A stretch of 41,850 nt of DNA, taken from contig JADLFQ010000036.1 of assembly GCA_020845515.1 (NCBI GenBank), forward strand, positions 1 through 41,850, in the 5' to 3' direction. The first letter of the stretch is position 1. Every line of letters begins with the position of its first letter. Below are positions 9,210 through 17,311 of the stretch, piece by piece. A program made the translations under genes and the position numbers. Origin of the DNA: Anaerolineaceae bacterium (GTDB taxonomy: Bacteria; Chloroflexota; Anaerolineae; Anaerolineales; Anaerolineaceae). Below the pieces are notes generated by a model. That model saw only the letters and a list, made by a program, of their open reading frames with translations, did not search any database and was not told the DNA's origin.

Positions 9210-9740
9210 TCAGACGGTAATACGGTTAAAATCGCTCACCGGGATGGGGTCCACCAGCAGGGAAGATGCACCGCGCGCCATACTGACCAGTCCGGTTCGC
9301 ACCATTTCAATAATTCCCCAGGGCTTAAGGACTTCGATAAACCCCTCGATCTTTTCTTCATCGCCTGTAATCTCGACCATCAACGAGTTACTATTTACAT
9401 CCACAATACGCGCACGGAAAACGTCCACAATCTGCATGATATGAGAACGGCTTTCGTCATTAGCCTGTACTTTGATCAGCGCCAGGTCACGGTCAACTGA
9501 TGGCGTTGCCGTCAGGTTGTATACCTGAATTACATTCACAAGTTTATAAAGGTAAGCGGTAAGTCTCTCAATATTTAACTGGTCACTATCCACCACAATC
9601 GTCATGCGGGAAACATCCGGGTTTTCGGTGCGTCCGACAGCCAATGAGTCGATGTTAAACGCGCGTCTTCGGAAAAGGGAAGCAACGCGGTTCAAAACGC
9701 CCGGTTTATTCTCAACAAGTACTACAAGTGTGCTTTTCAT
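9210..9740 (-). CDS. ilvN: Acetolactate synthase, regulatory small subunit
   Basis: This is the small subunit that activates the IlvB catalytic subunit and gives it valine feedback sensitivity. The protein has 176 residues. The N-terminal ACT domain, with the motif VENKPGVLNRVASLFRRRAF, is typical, and the C-terminal half is the conserved ALS small-subunit domain. The start at 9740 is preceded by AGGAG overlapping the ilvB stop codon (9-bp gap), so the two subunits are translated closely together. The symbol ilvH is used for the same family. Confidence 0.94.
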   Translation of the reverse strand: MKSTLVVLVENKPGVLNRVASLFRRRAFNIDSLAVGRTENPDVSRMTIVVDSDQLNIERLTAYLYKLVNVIQVYNLTATPSVDRDLALIKVQANDESRSHIMQIVDVFRARIVDVNSNSLMVEITGDEEKIEGFIEVLKPWGIIEMVRTGLVSMARGASSLLVDPIPVSDFNRITV

Positions 9741-9749
9741 CTGGTTCTC

Positions 9750-11483
9750 CTATTTCGCTTTGCTTTGTGCTTCTTCTTTCTCAAACGCTGTGTTCGGCAC
9801 TGGCCGGCGGATCATTTGGTGCAGGCTTGCACCCGCCGGCACCATCGGGTAAACGCTGTCTTCCTTTTCCACCTTAAATTCGATCAGCACGGTGCCTTCA
9901 GTCTGCCTGGCTTGCTGGATGGTCTTTTCAATATCAGCGCGCTGGGTGACCAGCAAACCGGTCAGTCCGTGCGCTTCAGCAATTTTGACAAAATCAGGGT
10001 TGCGCATGGGGGTTGCAGAGTAGCGGCGGTCGTAGAAGAATTCCTGCCATTGCCGCACCATACCCATGTAGCCGTTATTAATAAGCGCGATAGTGATCTT
10101 GATGCCCTCCTGTGCGGCGGTGGAAAGCTCAGCCTGCGTCATCTGAAAACCGCCATCGCCCACAATCAGCCAGACCTCTGCATCCGGATTGCCCATCTTA
10201 ACGCCCACCGCGGCAGGCAGACCAAAACCCATCGTCCCCAGCCCTCCCGAACTAATGAAGCGGGCAGGTTTATCCAGCTTGTAATACTGGGCAGCCCACA
10301 TCTGGTTTTGACCGACATCTGTAACAATGATCGCATCTCCATCAGTGCATTTCCATAACTCATCAATGACATGAGCCGCGTACAGGTGTTTATCTCCGGA
10401 GTCGGTCAGAATGCTATGGGCGCTGGCTTCGTCCTTCATCTGCTGAATTGTCTCAACCCATTCACGGTGTTCACAAGGTTGAATAAAATCAATCACCTGG
10501 CGTAGTGTGTGCCGTAAATCTCCAATCAAAGCGGCATCCACAGGCACGTTTTTATTGATTTCAGAAAGATCAATATCAAACTGGATTTTACGAGCTTTGG
10601 GAGCATAAGTTTTTACGTTGCCAGTAACGCGGTCATCAAAACGCATCCCAAAAGCAATCAACAGATCGGCTTCCTGAATCGCGGTGTTGACCCAAGATTC
10701 TCCATGCATGCCCATCATGCCTAACGCCAGCGGGTGGCTGGCAGGAAACGCACCCAACCCAAGAAGAGTCATGGCAACCGGCGTATTCGTATGCTCCGCG
10801 AAATCCAACACCTCATCCATGGCGCCACTGGCGATGATGCCATTTCCCGCCAGGATAACCGGCCGGCGGGCCGATTGGATCATATCTACCACCTGCTGAA
10901 CATGCCCGCGCGAAAGGGTGGGATCGGGGCGATAACCCGGGAGCTTGATGGGGGAATCGTCATACTCCCACTCAATCGCATTTTGTTGGGCATCTTTGGA
11001 AATATCAACCAGAACAGGTCCCGGGCGGCCTGTACGAGCAATGTAAAACGCTTCGCGTATGGCAGAGGAAATCTCGTTTACATCCGTTACCAGATAATTA
11101 TGTTTTGTGATTGGCAGTGTAATGCCAGTTACATCAATCTCCTGGAAAGCGTCGTACCCGATCAACTTGCTGGCCACCTGTCCGGTAATGAATACGGTAG
11201 GCGAGGAATCCATCATCGCGGTTGCAATTCCAGTCACCATATTGGTCGCGCCAGGTCCGGAAGTGGTCATTGCCACACCCACCTTCCCGGTGGAACGGGC
11301 ATATCCGTCAGCGGCATGGGATGCGCCCTGCTCATGCCGGACGAGCACATGGTGAATCGGGTAGTCCGGCAGCGCATCATACAAAGGCAGGTTCGCGCCC
11401 CCTGGGTAACCAAATACAACCTCCACCCCCTCCCGTATCAGGCATTCCCACACAATTTGTGCACCAGTCTGTTTCTTCTTCAT
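9750..11483 (-). CDS. ilvB: Acetolactate synthase, catalytic large subunit
   Basis: This ThDP-dependent enzyme joins two pyruvates to acetolactate (Val and Leu route), or pyruvate and 2-oxobutyrate to acetohydroxybutyrate (Ile route). The protein has 577 residues. RHEQGASHAADGYAR contains the catalytic Glu51. The ThDP/Mg motif is GDGGFQMTQAELSTA ending in INN near residue 470-500. The three-domain pyrimidine, central and pyrophosphate order is intact. The start ATG at 11483 has AAAGGAG seven bases upstream. It lies 12 bp after ilvD. Confidence 0.96.
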   Translation of the reverse strand: MKKKQTGAQIVWECLIREGVEVVFGYPGGANLPLYDALPDYPIHHVLVRHEQGASHAADGYARSTGKVGVAMTTSGPGATNMVTGIATAMMDSSPTVFITGQVASKLIGYDAFQEIDVTGITLPITKHNYLVTDVNEISSAIREAFYIARTGRPGPVLVDISKDAQQNAIEWEYDDSPIKLPGYRPDPTLSRGHVQQVVDMIQSARRPVILAGNGIIASGAMDEVLDFAEHTNTPVAMTLLGLGAFPASHPLALGMMGMHGESWVNTAIQEADLLIAFGMRFDDRVTGNVKTYAPKARKIQFDIDLSEINKNVPVDAALIGDLRHTLRQVIDFIQPCEHREWVETIQQMKDEASAHSILTDSGDKHLYAAHVIDELWKCTDGDAIIVTDVGQNQMWAAQYYKLDKPARFISSGGLGTMGFGLPAAVGVKMGNPDAEVWLIVGDGGFQMTQAELSTAAQEGIKITIALINNGYMGMVRQWQEFFYDRRYSATPMRNPDFVKIAEAHGLTGLLVTQRADIEKTIQQARQTEGTVLIEFKVEKEDSVYPMVPAGASLHQMIRRPVPNTAFEKEEAQSKAK

Positions 11484-11495
11484 CCTTTTACTCCT

Positions 11496-13175
11496 TTAGA
11501 AAGATAAATCATTATCCAGAACAGCCCCACGATCTGCACTGGTGACAAAACGAGCATAGCGTCCCAGCCACTTGCTCTTTGTACGCGGATAAAAAGCTGG
11601 CAAAGCCTGTAAGCGGCGGTCAATCTCCTCTTGCGGCAGACGAACATCCAGCCGGCGGGCTTCCAGGTCAATTTCGATCCAATCACCGGGCTGCACTGCG
11701 GCAATCGGGCCGCCAGCAGCTGCCTCAGGCGAAATATGCCCAATGCAAGCACCGCGCGTACCGCCGGAAAAGCGGCCATCCGTAATCAGCGCTACTTTCT
11801 CGCCCAAGCCCATCCCCATGATCGCGCTGGTTGGGCTGAGCATTTCCTGCATGCCGGGACCGCCGCGCGGTCCTTCATAGCGGATCACAACCACATCGCC
11901 GGCCACCACCTCTTTGGACATAATGCCCGCCATGGCTTCTTCCTGTGATTCATAAATGCGGGCAGGGCCTCCAAACTTCCACATCGCCGGGCTGACACCC
12001 CCGGTTTTAACCACCGACCCATTCGGGGCAAGATTGCCGAACAAGCAAGCCAGGCCGCCTGTGTTGGAATGCGGGTTGGTATGAGGACGGATCACCTCAG
12101 TATCCAACACCTCGGCAGCTTGTATAATTTCTCCCAAAGTGAGGCCCGAGACGGTGGGACGGTTGAGATGTAAACGGCCCGTTGCAGCTTGTACCTCCTT
12201 CAGAATGGCAGGGATCCCACCGGCGCGATGAATATCTTCCATATGCCAGTGACCCGATGGACTAACTTTCGAAAGGTACGGCACCCGGTCAGAGATGGTG
12301 TTGAGGCGTTCGAGGGGATAATCAAAACCGGCCTCCTGAGCAATTGCCAGGCCATGCAGAACGGTGTTGGTCGAGCCGCCCATCGCCATATCAAGGGCGA
12401 AGGCATCATCCATCGCATCCAACGTGACAATATCGCGCGGTTTGAGGTCCCGCGCCACCAAGTCCAGGATCAGACCGCCAGCTCGCGTTGCAAGCGCCTC
12501 GCGCTCCGGGGTCAGCGCCAAAGCAGAACCATTGTAAGGCAGCGCCACACCCAGCACTTCCATCAAACAGTTCATGCTGTTTGCTGTAAACATGCCGGAG
12601 CACGAACCGCAGGCCGGGCATGCAAAGTCTTCCAGGACTTTCAGCCGCTTCTGATCTATCCGGCCTTGCTGGTATGGACCAACACCCTCAAAAACTGAAA
12701 CCAGATCAATCACTTCGCCATCCGGCGTGCGGCCGGCCGGCATCGGCCCGCCGGAGACAAAAACCGTTGGAATGTTAAGTCGCATTGCCGCCAACAGCAT
12801 ACCAGGCGTAATCTTGTCACAATTGGGGATGCAAACCATGCCATCAAAACAATGCGCTTCGATCATTGTCTCGATACTGTCGGCAATCAACTCCCGGGAA
12901 GGGAGAGAGAATTTCATGCCTCCATGTCCCATCGCGATCCCGTCGTCCACGCCAATGGTATTGAACTCAAACGGCACCCCTCCGGCAGCCCGTACAGCCT
13001 CTTTCACAAAACGGCCAAAGGATTGCAGGTGGACATGACCGGGAACAATATCCACATAGGAATTAACCACTGCGATAAACGGTTTCCCCATATCGGCGTC
13101 GGTAACACCGGTCGCCTTCAGCAGTGCTCTATGAGGAGAACGCGCAAAGCCTTTTTTTATTTGATCTGATCGCAT
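11496..13175 (-). CDS. ilvD: Dihydroxy-acid dehydratase
   Basis: IlvD dehydrates the dihydroxy acids to the 2-oxoacid precursors of Val, Leu and Ile; it is an Fe-S enzyme. The protein has 559 residues. Ligand cysteines are expected in [12 protein letters not shown] (Cys119) and [17 protein letters not shown] (Cys189/Cys192), and Lys121 is the conserved lysine. The early motif reads [13 protein letters not shown], with Gly where [2Fe-2S] enzymes have a Cys. This resembles the E. coli-type enzyme, so the cluster type is uncertain. The ribosome site GGAGG (13180-13184) directly follows the T-run of the attenuator hairpin, so ilvD is the first structural gene under that control. Confidence 0.96.
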   Translation of the reverse strand: MRSDQIKKGFARSPHRALLKATGVTDADMGKPFIAVVNSYVDIVPGHVHLQSFGRFVKEAVRAAGGVPFEFNTIGVDDGIAMGHGGMKFSLPSRELIADSIETMIEAHCFDGMVCIPNCDKITPGMLLAAMRLNIPTVFVSGGPMPAGRTPDGEVIDLVSVFEGVGPYQQGRIDQKRLKVLEDFACPACGSCSGMFTANSMNCLMEVLGVALPYNGSALALTPEREALATRAGGLILDLVARDLKPRDIVTLDAMDDAFALDMAMGGSTNTVLHGLAIAQEAGFDYPLERLNTISDRVPYLSKVSPSGHWHMEDIHRAGGIPAILKEVQAATGRLHLNRPTVSGLTLGEIIQAAEVLDTEVIRPHTNPHSNTGGLACLFGNLAPNGSVVKTGGVSPAMWKFGGPARIYESQEEAMAGIMSKEVVAGDVVVIRYEGPRGGPGMQEMLSPTSAIMGMGLGEKVALITDGRFSGGTRGACIGHISPEAAAGGPIAAVQPGDWIEIDLEARRLDVRLPQEEIDRRLQALPAFYPRTKSKWLGRYARFVTSADRGAVLDNDLSF

Positions 13176-13184
13176 GAAACCTCC

Positions 13185-13220
13185 AAAAAAAAACCACCGC
13201 CCGATTGGTTCGGGCGGTGG
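13185..13220 (-). terminator. Attenuator terminator hairpin before ilvD
   Basis: On the minus strand, CCACCGCCCG (13211-13220), a 7-nt loop (13204-13210) and CGGGCGGTGG (13194-13203) form a perfect 10-bp GC-rich stem. Nine T residues follow (13185-13193), then at once the ilvD ribosome site. Placed between promoter and first gene, it works as an attenuator rather than an end-of-gene terminator. It is flanked by A/T runs on both sides, so it could also stop plus-strand transcription. Confidence 0.93.
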
Positions 13221-13271
13221 TTTTTTTGTTTTTTTGACTTTCTTTACCTACAATCTTCTTCCACCCGAACC
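13207..13271 (-). promoter_or_regulatory. Predicted antiterminator pairing of the ilv leader
   Basis: Leader-RNA bases GGUUCGGGUGG (13261-13271), which lie inside the last codons of the leader peptide, can pair with CCGCCCGAACC (13207-13217). That is 11 pairs with a single G-U. The second segment is the loop plus most of the 5' arm of the terminator stem, so the two structures exclude each other. A ribosome stalled in the Ile/Leu/Val run would leave 13261-13271 free and favour read-through. The pairing is read by eye; no folding energy was computed. Confidence 0.75.
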
Positions 13272-13351
13272 TCAAGAGGGCCTTTAATAATAAGGACAAC
13301 AATAATAAGGGAGAGGAGGCTAATTAGGGAGATGAAGAGATTGTTTATCAT
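13244..13351 (-). CDS. ilv operon leader peptide (35 aa), Ile/Leu/Val-rich
   Basis: The gene starts at ATG 13351 and stops at TAA 13244-13246. Residues 5-22 read [18 protein letters not shown]: 14 of 18 are branched-chain residues (6 Ile, 6 Leu, 2 Val), with Ile, Leu and Val codons in runs. This is the hallmark of ribosome-mediated attenuation, as in the enterobacterial ilv leaders. A weak AGG lies 6 nt before the ATG. The stop codon is 23 nt from the terminator stem, and the antiterminator segment overlaps codons 27-31. The peptide probably has no function of its own, though its hydrophobic core also looks like a small membrane helix. Confidence 0.9.
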   Translation of the reverse strand: MINNLFISLISLLSLIIVVLIIKGPLEVRVEEDCR

Positions 13352-13384
13352 TTTTGGCCTGTTTAGCTGCAATTAACGTTTATG

Positions 13385-13413
13385 ACTATAACATAAGTAT
13401 AAACGCTCGTCAA
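13385..13413 (-). promoter_or_regulatory. Sigma-70-type promoter of the ilv-leu operon
   Basis: The -35 is TTGACG (13408-13413), the spacer is 17 nt, and the -10 is TATAGT (13385-13390), matching the consensus at 5/6 in each box. AT-rich DNA with A/T tracts lies just upstream (13414-13440) and may act as an UP element. The predicted start is near 13378, about 27 nt before the leader-peptide ATG. Confidence 0.85.
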
Positions 13414-13665
13414 TAGGTTTTTTAAAAATTGAATCATTTTTTAAGATTGTAATTTGTAACATAAAAGAGCCAGCTATCCTGGCGTACTTGCGAAGTTTCA
13501 GGGAGCGCTGGAAACCTTCCGCTGTTCCGTGGGGGAATATTTTGCTGAACGCGCGGCATTACTGGTTGAGGCGCGCGGGTGTGGCAGTGTCTATAGTGTG
13601 CGGCTGCCAAAACAGACAATTGCCCGTTTTGCGGGGTGGTGCAAGCAGAAATTTCTCGCTTTTAT
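13414..13665. other. Divergent intergenic region, no gene seen
   Basis: This stretch separates the minus-strand ilv promoter from the plus-strand MOSC promoter. Short open frames on both strands show no ribosome site and no recognisable protein content. AT-rich DNA next to the ilv promoter gives way to GC-rich sequence, and I see no further strong hairpin. Confidence 0.5.
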
Positions 13666-13694
13666 TTGGCATTTACAGCAGCTTTCGTTATAAT
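13666..13694 (+). promoter_or_regulatory. Promoter of the MOSC gene
   Basis: TTGGCA (13666-13671), a 17-nt spacer and TATAAT (13689-13694) form a near-consensus sigma-70 promoter, 87 bp before the MOSC start codon. Transcription diverges from the ilv operon. Confidence 0.75.
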
Positions 13695-13780
13695 TTTAGA
13701 AATGAAGGCTCGGCGGGTGGGGTGGCCCCGCTGTTCACTTCGCCAGAGAACCATTACTCAAGCCAACGGAGTTTAACTGT

Positions 13781-14353
13781 ATGGACACAAAACTTCTAAA
13801 CGGAAGGGTGGAGGGCGTTTTTCTTGGGCTGTCCGCCGGCCATATTCTCTCCACCCCCTGCCAGCAAGCCGTGGTCACCTTCGCAGGTTTTGAGGGTGAC
13901 AGACATGCCGGCATAACCATGCGCTCCAACAGCCGCACTGCCCGCTATCCTCGCAATACGATGATCCGCAACAGCCGCCAGGTCTCCATCGTATCCATCG
14001 AGGAACTTGCCGCCATCACCAGCGACTTAAGAATTCCCGAAATTCAGCCGGAATGGCTGGGAGCAAACTTACTCGTTTCCGGAATCCCGGCGCTTACGCA
14101 CCTGCCGCCGGGGACACGCCTGTACTTTTCCAACCGCGCTGCACTGACGGTGGAAGGGCTGAATAAACCTTGCAGCAGCTCCGCAAAAGTCCTTCAGGAT
14201 CACTATCCTGAAAAGGATGGCCTGGCACAGGCTTTTATTGACGCCGCAGCCACGCGGCGCGGCATTGTCGCCTGGGTGGAACGCCCTGGTGTGATCGAAC
14301 TGGGCGATACCTTTGAGGTCGTTCTGCCTGAACCGGTTGTGTACCCTGCCTGA
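13781..14353 (+). CDS. MOSC domain protein
   Basis: The protein has 190 residues and consists of little more than one MOSC domain, the C-terminal domain of molybdenum-cofactor sulfurases. FEGDRHAG (37-44), RQVSIVSIEEL (66-76), WLGANLLVSGIP (92-103), LPPGTRLYF and the conserved Cys131 in the NKPCSS motif are all present. MOSC proteins bind or transfer sulfur or molybdenum cofactor, as with YiiM and the mARC enzymes; the exact substrate cannot be read here. CGGAG precedes the ATG. No molybdopterin gene is nearby. The next gene lies 42 bp downstream on the same strand. Confidence 0.85.
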   Translation: MDTKLLNGRVEGVFLGLSAGHILSTPCQQAVVTFAGFEGDRHAGITMRSNSRTARYPRNTMIRNSRQVSIVSIEELAAITSDLRIPEIQPEWLGANLLVSGIPALTHLPPGTRLYFSNRAALTVEGLNKPCSSSAKVLQDHYPEKDGLAQAFIDAAATRRGIVAWVERPGVIELGDTFEVVLPEPVVYPA

Positions 14354-14395
14354 CCAGACTTGCCAGCTTTCTTTCGGAAAGTGATGAGGCTATCC

Positions 14396-15166
14396 ATGAA
14401 AAATGAGACAAACTCCGCACTCGATCAGGCAATGGCGCTAATCCGCTCCGGCGCTCCGGAAGAGGCTGGCTCTCTATTGGCAGGCGCAGTGCGCAAAGAC
14501 CCAAAAAACGCAGCCGCCTGGATGTTGCTCGCCGGTTATGCTCCCGATCCGGAAAGGCAGCGTTTCTGCCTGGAGCGTTCACTGGCATTGGCGCCCGACA
14601 ATACCGCCGCACAGCAGCTCTTGCAAACGCTGGAGTTGAAGGCGTCCATCGCTCTCCCCGATCTGCTGGCCGCCGTTGGGAACCTGGCTGACCCCAAGGG
14701 AACTGACTTTATATCACTCTCCTGCCCAAACTGCGGCGGGACACTGCGCGTTACGGAGGAAAAAGAGCGTTACACCTGCCCCCACTGCGGTCAGGAACAC
14801 TTGCTGCGGGTGCGTGCCGGGCTGGAGCCGGTGTTGGAAAAACTCCATGGCGTCCAGCAAGGGGTTGACCGGGCAGCAGATGAGCTCGCGTTGCAGCGAC
14901 TTGGCGAAGAAATCGCGCGTTTAGAGCAGGCCATGCAAGCCAACAACCGCTTGTTCTCGCACGGTGGTCAGTTCTTGTTGACCGGCGTCCTCGTCCTGCT
15001 AATCTATTTCTTTGTCGTTATCTTCAACCTGCTTTTGTACCTGGGCGCGTTTCTGGTGGCTTTGGGTTTGTTCTACCTCTTGTATGGACTAAAAAATCGT
15101 GCCCAGTTGTACTCTGCCGTACAACTGAAACATCAAGAGGCAAGCCTTATCCGCCCAAAAGGATAG
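14396..15166 (+). CDS. Zinc-ribbon membrane protein with TPR-like N-terminus
   Basis: I do not recognise a named family. Of 256 residues, about 1-82 are helical with TPR-like alanine spacing (two helix pairs). A zinc ribbon follows with CPNC (110-113) and CPHC (128-131). A short coiled-coil-like stretch covers 155-185, and two adjoining transmembrane helices lie near 193-231, ending in a basic cytosolic tail. The start at 14396 has GAGG six bases upstream; an in-frame ATG at 14384 is possible. It is probably co-transcribed with the MOSC gene (42-bp gap). It may be an inner-membrane scaffold or sensor, but the function is unknown. Confidence 0.75.
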   Translation: MKNETNSALDQAMALIRSGAPEEAGSLLAGAVRKDPKNAAAWMLLAGYAPDPERQRFCLERSLALAPDNTAAQQLLQTLELKASIALPDLLAAVGNLADPKGTDFISLSCPNCGGTLRVTEEKERYTCPHCGQEHLLRVRAGLEPVLEKLHGVQQGVDRAADELALQRLGEEIARLEQAMQANNRLFSHGGQFLLTGVLVLLIYFFVVIFNLLLYLGAFLVALGLFYLLYGLKNRAQLYSAVQLKHQEASLIRPKG

Positions 15167-15209
15167 AGGTTCCCCTGCCGCACCGCATCCGTGACACAGC
15201 TTTTTCTCT

Positions 15210-16439
15210 TTACGAGCGCCGCTGCCGGTTTTGATAATTCCAGTAATGTTGTTTTTTACGCTCGTTTTCTTCCAGCCCTCTCTGCATGCGCTCAGCCAGT
15301 TGCTGATAATCCACCATTTGCTCAGCAGTGATGTGCGGCGCCGCGGCTGCCAGACCCTGATAAAGAACCTGTCGGGCGCGTTCCCGCTCTCCTTTGCGTT
15401 CCAGCTTGAGCGCCTCATTGGCTGCCTCGGCGATCTGTACTTCGCTAAAACGGTGCAGGATCAATTCATCCTGTTTGGCTGCCTGAATTTCATCAGGGCT
15501 GGCATATCGCAGCGTCAAGTGAGTTTTCTCTTCCAGCACCTCTTCATTTTCCCCCCGGGCGTGTACAGCCAGCCGGATCTCCAAAGAAGGCTGGTCAATT
15601 TCAGGAGGCGTCAGAAGCTGTATATAGATTTCGCGGCGCTGACCTGAAGCCATATCTCCCAGCCAAACTGTCAGCCGGCCTTTATCCAATTCCTGTTTCC
15701 AGCCGCCCAGCAGTTTGGCATCCGTATGGGGTGGTAATTCAATTTCCAATTCCACCGCTCGCGCTGTAATCGCGGTCAGCTCACCCAATTCACGTGCAAA
15801 AATCCGCGGAATCTCCTGGGGGTCTGCGATGTAATAGAAATTGCCGCCGCCTTGGTTCGCCATCAGTTCAAGCAGGTGCTCGTTGTAACCCTGCCCTACC
15901 CCAAAGGTCGAAGTCGCGATGCCGCGGTTGTGAAGCTGGCGCGCGTGCATGCCCAACTCCTCCATATCAGTGATACCCACATTTGCCAGGCCATCGGTCA
16001 ATAGCAGGGAACGATTCACCAGCCCCGGCGCAGCCGCGCTCGCCGCAAACTGGCAGCTTTGCAGCCAGCCGCCGGAAAGGTTGGTCATTCCGCCGGGCTC
16101 AACTCGCCGCAGCAATTGGTGCAACTCCGCACGGGCTGCCTCAGTCACCGCGACGCTTGGGGAGAGCGATTGCACTTCATTGTCATAAGTGACCAGCGCC
16201 AGCCTGTCTTTTTCGGTCAACAGGTTCACCACGTGTCCGGCGGCCTTTTTAACAAATTCAAGTTTCTCGCCGCTCATCGAACCGGAGCGGTCCAGCGCAA
16301 GCGCCAGGTTGAGACCCGGGCGGTCAGTTTTCTTCTGTACCTGCGGGGCATCAACCACCACCTCGAGAATACGTTGGGCAGGCATATCTTTTTGGATCAG
16401 ATCAAGATCAACCTGTGCGGAAAGTGAAAAGCTGCTCAT
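15210..16439 (-). CDS. von Willebrand factor type A domain protein
   Basis: This 409-residue protein has a VWA domain at about residues 40-225 with an intact metal-ion-dependent adhesion site: DRSGS at 50-54, Thr119 in GGMTNLSGG and Asp149 in LLLTDG. A beta-rich domain follows (about 225-325), then a charged helical C-terminus. No signal peptide or membrane segment is visible, so it is probably cytosolic. The start at 16439 has AAGGAGGAG just upstream. It lies 29 bp behind the MerR gene and is presumably under its control. VWA proteins of this kind often bind partner proteins; the partner here is unknown. Confidence 0.85.
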   Translation of the reverse strand: MSSFSLSAQVDLDLIQKDMPAQRILEVVVDAPQVQKKTDRPGLNLALALDRSGSMSGEKLEFVKKAAGHVVNLLTEKDRLALVTYDNEVQSLSPSVAVTEAARAELHQLLRRVEPGGMTNLSGGWLQSCQFAASAAAPGLVNRSLLLTDGLANVGITDMEELGMHARQLHNRGIATSTFGVGQGYNEHLLELMANQGGGNFYYIADPQEIPRIFARELGELTAITARAVELEIELPPHTDAKLLGGWKQELDKGRLTVWLGDMASGQRREIYIQLLTPPEIDQPSLEIRLAVHARGENEEVLEEKTHLTLRYASPDEIQAAKQDELILHRFSEVQIAEAANEALKLERKGERERARQVLYQGLAAAAPHITAEQMVDYQQLAERMQRGLEENERKKQHYWNYQNRQRRS

Positions 16440-16468
16440 GGCTCCTCCTTGGAGATGCGGTTTAAAAG

Positions 16469-17098
16469 TCAAACGAGTTTGGATTCAAAAAGCTGGCGTG
16501 CCAGTTCAAGCAAGCGCTGGATCACCATTTGCTTTTCCATCATTGCTTGCTGGCTGACATGCAGTTCAACACCCGGCGCCAAAAGAATGTGCTGCCACGA
16601 GGTTTGAGGTTGTAATGCAGGGTTTGGAACGCCGCCCTGCCACGGCGGGGATGCCGGAGCAGGCCTTTGTTCTAATTGCCGGATTCCCGGCTTTGATCGG
16701 TTTGGCGCTGGAATATGGGCTTCCAAGATACGCGCGATGTAGTCCATAGCGGAGGTGCTCTCCCCGTCTATATGCTGAAGGGCTGGCTCTTTTAAAAATT
16801 GATCAGACTTCTGGCTGGCGTTCCGCACCGCACTTTTTACATCCTGCTGGCCTAGTAATTCGCGCACTGCCTCAATGCCAAGTCCAGCCATTTTTTGCTG
16901 AATTTCCCGCAGCGGCAGGTAGGCTTCTTTCAGGCGCAAAATTAACGAAATCCGATCAAGATATTCCTCACCGTACAAGGTGTTCCGCCCGCGTACACGC
17001 GGAGGGGGAATTAACCCCTCATCAATATAAAAGCGAATCGTACGGATGGATACCCCTGCCTTTTTTGCCAACTCGCCAATAGTAAAAGTTTTGTGCAT
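16469..17098 (-). CDS. MerR-family transcriptional regulator
   Basis: The protein has 209 residues. The N-terminal winged helix-turn-helix FTIGELAKKAGVSIRTIRFYIDEGLI is typical of MerR, followed by the wing RGRNTLYGEEYLDRISLILRLKEAYLPLREI. The usual dimerisation helix is short. The C-terminal 60 residues are separated by a Pro-rich linker and hold no Cys cluster, so it does not look like a metal sensor. The effector is unknown. An inverted repeat over its own promoter suggests autoregulation together with the downstream VWA gene. Confidence 0.87.
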   Translation of the reverse strand: MHKTFTIGELAKKAGVSIRTIRFYIDEGLIPPPRVRGRNTLYGEEYLDRISLILRLKEAYLPLREIQQKMAGLGIEAVRELLGQQDVKSAVRNASQKSDQFLKEPALQHIDGESTSAMDYIARILEAHIPAPNRSKPGIRQLEQRPAPASPPWQGGVPNPALQPQTSWQHILLAPGVELHVSQQAMMEKQMVIQRLLELARQLFESKLV

Positions 17099-17121
17099 CT
17101 TCTGTTCTCCAGATATTCACA

Positions 17122-17161
17122 TTATCACTGTCATGATAACAGTATAACGTAATAGTGTCAA
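17122..17161 (-). promoter_or_regulatory. merR promoter with overlapping inverted repeat
   Basis: On the minus strand, TTGACA (17156-17161), a 17-nt spacer and TATCAT (17133-17138) make a strong promoter. The perfect inverted repeat TTATCA-N6-TGATAA (17122-17139) covers the -10. A second, overlapping pair, ACTGT-N7-ACAGT, lies at 17127-17143. This position suits repression or MerR-type activation of the MerR-VWA operon. Confidence 0.75.
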
Positions 17162-17282
17162 GCATTTTTCCCGCTCGGCGCTTCAACCCCTGCGCCTCCT
17201 CAAGATTTAGAAACTCAGGGTAAAAAGCTTGTGCATCTCAAGCCCGATTTTCTCACACCTTCCCCTTTAAAAAGTTTGCTCC

Positions 17283-17311
17283 TTGACATACATATATACT
17301 GATGCTATAAT
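17283..17311 (+). promoter_or_regulatory. Consensus promoter of the feo operon
   Basis: TTGACA (17283-17288), a 17-nt spacer and TATAAT (17306-17311) match the sigma-70 consensus at all twelve positions. Such a strong core promoter would need a repressor, and the 26-bp palindrome starts at the first base of its -10 box. Confidence 0.9.

Noticed and set aside
10734-11507. 257-codon open frame opposite ilvB
   Set aside because: Shadow of IlvB; no ribosome site and no family likeness.
13185-13378. T-box riboswitch in the ilv leader
   Set aside because: There is no stem I specifier loop or T-box sequence in this short leader, and the Ile/Leu/Val-rich ORF explains the terminator better.
13488-13799. 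103-codon open frame running into the MOSC start
   Set aside because: It crosses the MOSC promoter and start in another frame and has no ribosome site or family features.
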